Positions 1-5,186 of a DNA stretch of 5,186 bases are shown piece by piece. Every line of letters begins with the position of its first letter. Position 1 is the first letter of the stretch. The notes below the pieces were generated by a model that was given only the letters and a program-made list of their open reading frames with translations, had not been told where the DNA came from and searched no databases. Where the stretch lies: assembly GCA_022564455.1 (NCBI GenBank), contig JADFLK010000192.1, positions 1 to 5,186 of the forward strand, read 5' to 3'. The translations under genes were made by a program, and so were the position numbers. Origin of the DNA: Bacteroidota bacterium (GTDB lineage: Bacteria; Bacteroidota; Rhodothermia; Rhodothermales; Rubricoccaceae).

Positions 1-1163
1 GCCACCTTGTCCTCGATAATAGCGTGCGTGCCCACCACGACGTGGGCGCGGCCCTCGGCGATATCCGCCAGAATCTCCTCGCGGAGCACCCTTCGTTGTC
101 CCCCGATGAGAAGCCTCGTTTCGAGACCGAGCGGTTCCAGGTAGCCTCGGATATTGGCGTAGTGCTGCTCGGTGAGGATCTCCGTAGGCGCCATAAAAGC
201 CGCCTGAAACCCTGCGTCGATGGCCATGAGCATGGCGGCCACCCCTACGACGGTTTTGCCCGAGCCCACATCGCCCTGCACCATACGGTTCATCTGGCGG
301 CCGGATGAGGTGTCTGCTGCGATGGTCTCGATCGCGCGTTCCTGTGCTCCAGTCAGCTTGAATGGCAGGACTTCATTGAGGAAGCTCCGGGTGTGTTCGC
401 CGATCCCACCAAACACTGCGCCGGGCAGGCGCTCCTGCCTTCCTTTGGTGAGGGCGAGGAGAAGTTGGAGGAAGAACAATTCCTCGAACTTGAGACGTTG
501 CCGTGCTTTTGCCAGTTCGTCGGTCGTTTTTGGGAAGTGCACGGCGCGGAGCGCCACGTTGCCATCCATCAACCCAAGATCCGTGCGGATGCTATCGGGA
601 AGGATCTCTGGGATCTCCAACCCATGCTCCTTAATCAGCCCGAAGATCAGCCGCCTGAGCGTCCGACTGTTAATGCCCACTTTCTCCAGCGCCTGCCCGC
701 CCGGATAGAGCGGGATGATGCGCCCCGTGTCGAGCGCCGCGTGGTCTTCGTCGAGGATGTCGAAGTCTGGGTGGGCCATAGAGTAGGAGCTGCCGTACTT
801 CTCGGCCTTGCCGTGGAGGGCCACGCGATCCCCTTTCGCAAACGCCTTCCCGATCCACTGCGCCCCGCGAAACCAGACGGCCTTCATCGAGCGGCCGGAT
901 TCGTCCATTACGCGTAGCTCAAGCCGAGCCCTTCCCTTCCGCCCAGGCACGACGCCTTTGGTCATCACCGTGCCGACTACCGTGATGGCGCCGAGCCCTT
1001 CCCGCAGCTTGCCGATGGGCGTGACGGTGGAGCGATCGAGATAGCGCCGCGGGTAGTACCGCAGCAGGTCCGCGAACGTCTTAATACCTGCTTTGCCAAG
1101 TGGCTCCGCGCGCCTCGCCCCGACGCCGTGGAGAAACTGAATGTCGGTGTCGAGAACGTTCAC
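1..1163 (-). CDS. recG: ATP-dependent DNA helicase RecG, N-terminal part (3' end outside window)
   Basis: RecG is a monomeric superfamily 2 double-stranded-DNA translocase that remodels stalled replication forks and branch-migrates Holliday junctions and D-loops. The frame is open without interruption for 387 codons, a little over half of a usual RecG of about 690-700 residues. Residues about 8-45 are the N-terminal helical segment, with IQFLHGVGARRAE and YYPRRYLDRS. Residues about 50-145 form the OB-fold wedge that splits the fork, ending in SMAHPDFDIL. Helicase motifs follow: Walker A GDVGSGKT (297-304, K303), motif Ia MAPTE (324-328) and GTHAI (378-382). The DEQH box should lie just beyond the window edge. 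GTG at 1163-1161 is chosen because the in-frame TAA immediately upstream is the stop of the preceding gene and the family's usual N-terminus begins here. No Shine-Dalgarno is visible. The gene lies 21 bp after the membrane-protein gene, probably in one transcript. Confidence 0.97.
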   Translation of the reverse strand, partial: MNVLDTDIQFLHGVGARRAEPLGKAGIKTFADLLRYYPRRYLDRSTVTPIGKLREGLGAITVVGTVMTKGVVPGRKGRARLELRVMDESGRSMKAVWFRGAQWIGKAFAKGDRVALHGKAEKYGSSYSMAHPDFDILDEDHAALDTGRIIPLYPGGQALEKVGINSRTLRRLIFGLIKEHGLEIPEILPDSIRTDLGLMDGNVALRAVHFPKTTDELAKARQRLKFEELFFLQLLLALTKGRQERLPGAVFGGIGEHTRSFLNEVLPFKLTGAQERAIETIAADTSSGRQMNRMVQGDVGSGKTVVGVAAMLMAIDAGFQAAFMAPTEILTEQHYANIRGYLEPLGLETRLLIGGQRRVLREEILADIAEGRAHVVVGTHAIIEDKV

Positions 1164-1184
1164 GGAACCGGAACGCAGAATGGG

Positions 1185-1643
1185 TTATCGCAGCACGCCC
1201 TGGGCTTTCTGTGCATGCGCGTACAAGTACAGCACGATGGCGACGATCCAGATGATGAACATGAAGATCAAGTGACCCACGCCACCCATAATGTCGAGGC
1301 CGTCCGACAGCACGAACGTGTATACGCTCGATACAATCATGCCCAGGATGGACAGTGCGAAGAGACCGACGGCCCAGCCACGCCGCATCAATAATGCGAC
1401 TGAGCCCAGCACGGCGCTCCAGATCGCAATCGCCCAGGCGGCTAAGGCCCACGTGGGAAAACTGTAGAAGTACGCGAGCTGTTCAGGAGTGAAACTGCTC
1501 ATGTAGGCTTCGTTCTGCGAGACAGTCATGAGGTAATCAAATGCACCGAAGGCATTCCAGATTAGCGTCACAACGCCAACAATCCAGAGATGCTTGGGAG
1601 TCGTCGAATTTGTGCGAGGAGTGGGATCAGTGGGCGTAGCCAT
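1185..1643 (-). CDS. Conserved four-helix inner-membrane protein of unknown function
   Basis: The product has 152 residues. A short hydrophilic, Thr/Pro-rich N-terminus (1-17) is followed by four hydrophobic segments at about 18-38, 62-86, 90-112 and 121-142, and a short polar tail. The first loop carries a dense set of distinctive residues: WNAFGAFDYLMT, then NEAYMSSFTPEQL, then FPTWALAAWA. From memory, this pattern recurs in a small membrane-protein family in Proteobacteria and Bacteroidota that is usually left hypothetical or loosely called a sugar transporter. Four helices and 152 residues are too few for a major-facilitator transporter, so that name is not adopted. The conserved acidic and aromatic residues before helix 2 suggest a specific periplasmic-face function, but none can be assigned. 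ATG at 1643 is the start; no Shine-Dalgarno is seen. recG follows after 21 bp and the peptidase gene ends 167 bp upstream, all on the same strand. Confidence 0.85.
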   Translation of the reverse strand: MATPTDPTPRTNSTTPKHLWIVGVVTLIWNAFGAFDYLMTVSQNEAYMSSFTPEQLAYFYSFPTWALAAWAIAIWSAVLGSVALLMRRGWAVGLFALSILGMIVSSVYTFVLSDGLDIMGGVGHLIFMFIIWIVAIVLYLYAHAQKAQGVLR

Positions 1644-1810
1644 AGACGTGTATGCTGGGTGGCTGACAACAGCGAGATGTTGCGAAAGTACGAGTTGCTG
1701 TGTCTTAGTCCTGAGCAGCCGACAAATGCAGCCTTGAAACTGGACGAGGCAAGAACGCTAAGAAACACGACAGCGGTGCCGCCCGAATGGTGCAGCTTGT
1801 CCTCTGGCAA
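1644..1810. other. Intergenic spacer between peptidase and membrane-protein genes
   Basis: This 167-bp spacer must hold the end of the peptidase transcript and any promoter for the membrane-protein/recG pair. On the minus strand a GC-rich near-palindrome (plus-strand gcggtgccgc, 1773-1782) is followed by a weakly T-rich run (1770-1760). The stem is only 3-4 bp with a minimal loop, so it is not called a terminator. No convincing sigma-70-like or Bacteroidota-type promoter and no RNA gene was recognised. Confidence 0.5.
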
Positions 1811-3622
1811 CTACCAGCCACAACTCCGCCCTTCGTTCTGCTCATCGAGCCACGTGCTAAGCGGGGCGAAGTAGTCGAGGATGGCTGTGGCGTCCATCTC
1901 CGGGCTGCCGGTAAGGGCTTCCAGCGCCTCGGGCCACGGACGGCCCGCGCCCATCTGCATCATCGCATTGAGGCGTTCGCCGGCTACCTCGTTACCAAAG
2001 ATGGAACAACGGTTGAGAGGTCCCTCATAGCCGGCAGCCTCGCAGAGCGAACGGTGGAACTGAAACTGGAGGATGCGCGCGAGAAAGTATCGGGTGTAAG
2101 GGACGTTGGCCGGAATGTGGTATTTCGCACCGGGGTCAAAGTCTGCCTCGGTTCGCTCGACGGGTGCCTGGATGCCCTGGTACTGCTCGCGTAGATCCCA
2201 CCACGCACTGTTGTATTCGTCGGGGCCGACTTCGCCCGAGAAAACTTTCCAGCGATACTGGTCTACTAGAAGCCCAAACGGAAGGAAGGCGATCTTGTCA
2301 AGCGCATCGCGGAGGAGCAGGCCGATGTCTTTCGAAGCGTCCGGTTCTTCATCCAGCAGGCCAATATCGACGAGGTAAGCCGGAGTGATCGAGAGCGCCA
2401 CCGCATCGCCGAGGGCTTCGTGGAAGCCATCGTTGGCGCTGTTACGATAGAGGAAGGGAAGCTGGTTGTAGGCTCGCTGGTAGAAGTTGTGGCCGAGTTC
2501 ATGGTGGACCGTCTGGAAATCTTCCCCATTGACCTCGATGCACATCTTGATGCGGAGGTCGTCCACTTCGTCCACGTCCCACGCGCTGGCGTGGCAAACC
2601 ACGTCGCGATCAGCGGGCTCGGTGAAGAGCGAGCGCTCCCAGAATGTCTCCGGCAGCGGGTCGAGCCCGAGCGATGTAAAGAACGCCTCGCCTGTGCGAA
2701 CCATCCGCATCGCATCGTAGCCATCCGCTTGGAGGAGGGCCGTCAGGTCATAACCCGGGTCAGCGTCGCCGGGAGCGACGAGGTCGAAAACGTTGCTCCA
2801 CTCCTGCGCCCACATATTACCCAGGAGGTGCGCCGGAATCGGCTCGTCCGTTGCGACCACCTCTTCGCCGTAGTGTTCGGCGAGCTTTGCGCGAACGAAG
2901 CAGTGGAGGCTCTCATAGAGTGGCCGAACCTGGTCCCACAAGCGGTCGAGTTCGGCAGCGAATTCATCCGGCGTCATGTCGTAGTTAGACCGCCAAAGCG
3001 CGCCCACGTCTGCGTAGCCCAACTCCTGCGCACCTTCGTTCATCACCTCTACGAAGCGCTCGTAATCGTCGCGCATGATCGGCGAGATCGTGCGCCATCC
3101 TACCCACGCCTCACGCAGCGCCTCCGGGTCACGCGAACGGTCGATCACTTCTTCGAGATCGCCCAGACTCTGGCACTCGCCACCCTCAGGGCAGTATTCG
3201 CCAAGCCCGTAAGTGCTCTCCATTCGCGCGGAGATCTGCGTGAGTTCGGTGGTTTTGGCAGGATCGCTCGGAGCGGGCATCGTCATACCCGTACGGAGCA
3301 TGTTCAGTTTGCGCGCAACGTCGTAAGGAAGATCGAGGTCGTTAAACCGGGCTGCCTGCCCGGCGAGGTCCACCGCGGCGGCTACGTAATTCTCGTTCGC
3401 CTCGGCGGCAAGGATCTCCGTGTCGTACGTAATAAAATTGGCCTGCACCCACGCCGCACGGCCGGCTTTCACACCGAGGTCGTAAAGAACGGCTTCGGCC
3501 GAATCCACGAATTCGATGGCCTCGTCTACCGTTGGCGCCTCGGAGGGTTGGGCATGGCTGCTTGCGGCAGAGGCCAGAAAGGCAAGAAGGAGCGTGAAAG
3601 TGTACAGGGGAAATTGCTTCAT
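1811..3622 (-). CDS. Secreted M2-family peptidyl-dipeptidase (bacterial angiotensin-converting enzyme homologue)
   Basis: This zinc metallopeptidase should remove C-terminal dipeptides from oligopeptides in the periplasm or outside the cell. Of its 603 residues, 1-24 form a signal peptide with a hydrophobic core and probable cleavage at SSHA|Q. The rest is one M2 catalytic domain. The zinc site is HELGH (H374, E375, H378) with the third ligand E402 in FHEALGD, 24 residues after H378 as in human testis ACE. Equivalents of other testis-ACE residues, matched by memory of its numbering, are H344 (HASAW), K500, H502, Y509 and Y512. The chloride ligands correspond to R211, Y251, W474, R478 and R511. 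Cysteine pairs C144/C150, C343/C361 and C527/C539 have the spacing of the three ACE disulfides. The protein is very acidic: 103 Asp+Glu against 43 Lys+Arg by hand count. No Shine-Dalgarno precedes ATG 3622. No truncation is seen. Confidence 0.97.
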   Translation of the reverse strand: MKQFPLYTFTLLLAFLASAASSHAQPSEAPTVDEAIEFVDSAEAVLYDLGVKAGRAAWVQANFITYDTEILAAEANENYVAAAVDLAGQAARFNDLDLPYDVARKLNMLRTGMTMPAPSDPAKTTELTQISARMESTYGLGEYCPEGGECQSLGDLEEVIDRSRDPEALREAWVGWRTISPIMRDDYERFVEVMNEGAQELGYADVGALWRSNYDMTPDEFAAELDRLWDQVRPLYESLHCFVRAKLAEHYGEEVVATDEPIPAHLLGNMWAQEWSNVFDLVAPGDADPGYDLTALLQADGYDAMRMVRTGEAFFTSLGLDPLPETFWERSLFTEPADRDVVCHASAWDVDEVDDLRIKMCIEVNGEDFQTVHHELGHNFYQRAYNQLPFLYRNSANDGFHEALGDAVALSITPAYLVDIGLLDEEPDASKDIGLLLRDALDKIAFLPFGLLVDQYRWKVFSGEVGPDEYNSAWWDLREQYQGIQAPVERTEADFDPGAKYHIPANVPYTRYFLARILQFQFHRSLCEAAGYEGPLNRCSIFGNEVAGERLNAMMQMGAGRPWPEALEALTGSPEMDATAILDYFAPLSTWLDEQNEGRSCGW

Positions 3623-3810
3623 GATCGTGGGTAAGCTTGGCGGAATGGTGGGCCCGGTAGGAATCTACAGCCGGTATTCAGGTGTAGTCTAGACCGTGCA
3701 CTTGCGAACATTTGGACAAGTGAGGCGGTATTTAGAACTGAGGCGCAGCGATACCACTGCGCTTGATTCCACTTTCTTGTTCCCCATTTGTTACCTATCG
3801 GCACGCACTC
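3623..3810. other. Divergent intergenic region between peptidase and integrase genes
   Basis: This 188-bp region separates two divergent genes, so it should contain both promoters and is the likely chromosome/element junction. It is less GC-rich by eye than the peptidase gene, near 50% in 3721-3780. Visible structure is limited: a 6-bp inverted repeat around 3699-3722, the 8-bp palindrome gtctagac (3687-3694), and a 7-bp direct repeat cggtatt at 3672-3678 and 3726-3732. No tRNA, attachment repeat or clear promoter of either the sigma-70 or the Bacteroidota TTTG/TAnnTTTG type could be recognised. The first 48 bases of an in-frame 5' extension of the integrase (TTG 3763 onward) lie here and are judged non-coding. 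Confidence 0.5.
3699..3722. repeat. Short inverted repeat CACTTG-N12-CAAGTG
   Basis: The arms at 3699-3704 (cacttg) and 3717-3722 (caagtg) are exact reverse complements separated by 12 bases. The symmetry stops at the next base on both sides. It lies midway between the divergent peptidase and integrase starts, where a dimeric repressor or an integrase accessory protein could bind. A 6-bp arm can easily arise by chance, and no second copy was noticed in the window. Confidence 0.25.
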
Positions 3811-5052
3811 GTGAAAATCCCCACCGTGAGCTTCATTTTGCGGGCGGACAAGAGGCGAAAGGACGGCACCGCCCCGGTATACTGCCGCGTCTATTACGGA
3901 GGCCGCTCGCGCTATACGTCAACTGGTGTGAGGATCAAGCCGGGAGAGTGGAACGCCCGGACGCAGCGCGTCAAATCATCGTGCGACCTAGCCGAACTGT
4001 TCAACCGCCAGCTAGACAATCTGAACGCGACGGCGACAGGTGCGGCTCTGGATGCGGGCTCCGCTCAGGAGGTTGTTGACGCTCTGAATGGCGCAAGCGA
4101 TACGCTGACTGGATACGTTGAAAGGATGATAGAAGGGATGAACGAGAGCGGGCAATACTGGGACCGTCTCAAATACACTTCTGCTCTAGGCAAGCTCCAT
4201 GAGGTTTTTGGCGATCCGATAGGATGGCGTGCGTTGACACCGGAAGCGTTGAGACGGTACGAGAGGTATATGCGAGAGACAAGAGGCAACAGCCCGAACA
4301 CCGTCAAACGGGAAATGTCGAGGCTGAGAACAATAGTAAGGCGGGCAATTCGAGACGGCGTATTGAACTCGGATCGGAACCCATTTGACAGATACACGAT
4401 GCCGAAAGGTGAGGCTGTGGAGAAGCGTCATCTCGTCCTCGGCGAGTTGCAGGCGCTCGCTGCGCTGGAGCTTGAAGAGGGTACCCGTCTAAGAATCGTC
4501 CGGGATGCATTCCTGGTGGCGATCTACGGCGGCGGACTTCGGGTAAGCGATTTGCTCCTGCTTACAGAGAAGAACATCGTGGATGGCCGCATAAAGCTGA
4601 GGATGCAAAAGACGCGGGAACTCCACAACTTGGAGCTTCCCCCCGCTGCGCTGGATGTCCTGCGGCCCTATCAGCGGCAGCTTCACGAGCGGATGCTGCG
4701 GCCACCGTCTACCCAGCCCTACCCCTACCTCTTCCTATTACTACAGCAAGGGAACGATGATGACAAAGAGGACGTGCGGCGACGGCAGCATCGTTGCACG
4801 GCAAAGATCAACAAAGCACTGAAGCGCCTCGCTTTGCTGGCCGGTATAGGCTCCGAGGGGATGAGTAGTCACGTAGCCAGGAGAACCTTCGCCAACCTCG
4901 CGCGGCAATCTGGCGACGTGTACGAAGTGATGCACCTACTCGGCCACAAAGACATCGCGACAACGCGGAGGTACCTCGCCTCCCTAAGCACTGAGGCAGG
5001 CGATGAAATCACCCGGCGAATTTGGAGAAAAGTAAAGGAGGTGCAGGAGTGA
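3811..5052 (+). CDS. Tyrosine recombinase / site-specific integrase (Bacteroidota type)
   Basis: The enzyme should cut and rejoin DNA through a 3'-phosphotyrosine intermediate to integrate or excise a mobile element. With GTG 3811 it has 413 residues. An N-terminal arm-binding domain (about 4-55, TVSFILRADKRRKDGTAPVY with a later STGVRIKPGEWN) is followed by a SAM-like core-binding domain (about 97-195, including SPNTVKREMSRLR). The catalytic domain (about 205-405) has the full active site: R244 (GGLRVSD), K267 on the beta-hairpin (MQKT), H354 and R357 (SSHVARR), H379 (LLGHKD) and nucleophile Y388 (TTRRYL). The gene looks intact. GTG 3811 gives the usual short lead before the TVSFIL strand; TTG 3763 would add 16 unconserved residues, and GTG 3826 is also possible. 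No Shine-Dalgarno precedes any of the three. The stop overlaps the next gene's start, and the order suggests the integrase end of a genomic island. Confidence 0.95.
   Translation: MKIPTVSFILRADKRRKDGTAPVYCRVYYGGRSRYTSTGVRIKPGEWNARTQRVKSSCDLAELFNRQLDNLNATATGAALDAGSAQEVVDALNGASDTLTGYVERMIEGMNESGQYWDRLKYTSALGKLHEVFGDPIGWRALTPEALRRYERYMRETRGNSPNTVKREMSRLRTIVRRAIRDGVLNSDRNPFDRYTMPKGEAVEKRHLVLGELQALAALELEEGTRLRIVRDAFLVAIYGGGLRVSDLLLLTEKNIVDGRIKLRMQKTRELHNLELPPAALDVLRPYQRQLHERMLRPPSTQPYPYLFLLLQQGNDDDKEDVRRRQHRCTAKINKALKRLALLAGIGSEGMSSHVARRTFANLARQSGDVYEVMHLLGHKDIATTRRYLASLSTEAGDEITRRIWRKVKEVQE
5034..5043 (+). promoter_or_regulatory. Strong Shine-Dalgarno site inside the integrase 3' end
   Basis: The bases aaaggaggtg match the 16S rRNA anti-Shine-Dalgarno tail almost perfectly. 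The core aggagg (5036-5041) ends 7 bases before GTG 5049. It decides the start of the downstream gene and stands out because no other start in the window has a comparable site. Confidence 0.8.
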
Positions 5053-5186
5053 CGGATTCAGACGTCGGAAGCACGCATGGGGCCCTCGCGCTTAATGATG
5101 CCTATCTACTATTGCCCAACAAGTTCGTAGAGGAGCTTCGCTCGTTAGTGTCACCAGACCATGATTTTGCTCGCATGTATTGTGAC
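5049..5186 (+). CDS. Unidentified protein, N-terminal 46 residues only (runs off window)
   Basis: A GTG at 5049 overlaps the integrase TGA (gtga), and its frame stays open for 46 codons to the end of the window. The other two plus-strand frames both hit stops in this stretch. The start sits at ideal spacing behind a near-perfect Shine-Dalgarno site, so translation is probably coupled to the integrase. The visible peptide begins VTDSDVGSTHGALALNDAYL and continues with a likely amphipathic helix, NKFVEELRSLV, then SPDHDFARMYCD. It has no signal peptide and no membrane segment, so it looks cytoplasmic. I do not recognise the family. By position it could be an accessory or cargo gene of the same element. 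It could also be a chance open frame, but the overlap, the strong ribosome site and the absence of stops argue against that. Confidence 0.65.
   Translation, partial: MTDSDVGSTHGALALNDAYLLLPNKFVEELRSLVSPDHDFARMYCD

Noticed and set aside
393..917. A 174-codon plus-strand open frame opposite recG
   Set aside because: It is antisense to conserved RecG wedge and linker sequence and encodes nothing recognisable; the RecG frame is continuous across it.
1760..1782. Possible rho-independent terminator after the peptidase gene (minus strand)
   Set aside because: The stem is only 3-4 bp with a minimal loop and the following run is mixed, not a clean T tract.
2420..3634. A 404-codon open frame on the plus strand opposite the peptidase gene
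   Set aside because: It lies almost entirely antisense to the well-conserved M2 peptidase, its product has no recognisable domain, and long shadow frames are expected opposite GC-rich genes.
3661..3800. Promoters of Bacteroidota type (TTTG with TAnnTTTG) or sigma-70 type for the divergent genes
   Set aside because: Several partial matches exist on both strands, but none combines both boxes with acceptable spacing, so none is reported.
3763..3810. TTG start at 3763 extending the integrase by 16 residues
   Set aside because: The extra residues do not resemble the family's N-terminus and no ribosome site precedes the TTG. GTG 3811 places the arm-binding domain at the usual distance from the start.
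3623..3810. A tRNA gene or attachment site at the integrase boundary
   Set aside because: No cloverleaf-like sequence or T-arm consensus was recognised, and an att core cannot be identified without the other end of the element.
1..5186. CRISPR arrays, toxin-antitoxin pairs, retron-like or other defence modules
   Set aside because: No spaced repeats, reverse-transcriptase motifs or small toxin/antitoxin gene pairs are visible; apart from the truncated frame at the right edge, the coding content is accounted for by four genes.

Overview
The window reads as a stretch of Bacteroidota/Rhodothermota-type chromosome. The main evidence for this is the tyrosine recombinase on the right, which has the arm-binding and core-binding layout typical of Bacteroidota integrases. 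The three minus-strand genes also lack recognisable Shine-Dalgarno sequences, which is common in that group. Base composition is moderately GC-rich. The secreted peptidase is strongly acidic and poor in lysine, which would suit a marine or salt-exposed host. The lineage is inferred from protein style, not from a database match.

Left part (1-3622), all on the minus strand, so transcription runs right to left. It starts with a secreted M2-family peptidyl-dipeptidase, a bacterial angiotensin-converting-enzyme homologue (3622-1811). After a 167-bp gap comes a small four-helix membrane protein of a conserved but uncharacterised family (1643-1185). Only 21 bp later comes recG (1163 to beyond base 1), whose N-terminal 387 codons lie in the window. 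The membrane gene and recG are probably co-transcribed. No functional link between the three products is evident.

Right part (3811-5186), on the plus strand. A complete tyrosine recombinase/integrase (3811-5052) is divergent from the peptidase. Its stop codon overlaps the GTG start of a second gene that runs off the window (5049-5186). That start follows an essentially perfect Shine-Dalgarno sequence inside the integrase 3' end, so the two genes form a translationally coupled pair. This is the most likely edge of an accessory element. The 188-bp divergent intergenic region (3623-3810) is the plausible boundary, but no tRNA or attachment repeat could be identified.

Nothing in the window is on its own a demonstrably new system. 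The least explained parts are the coupled integrase partner, of which only 46 codons are visible, and the four-helix membrane protein next to recG.
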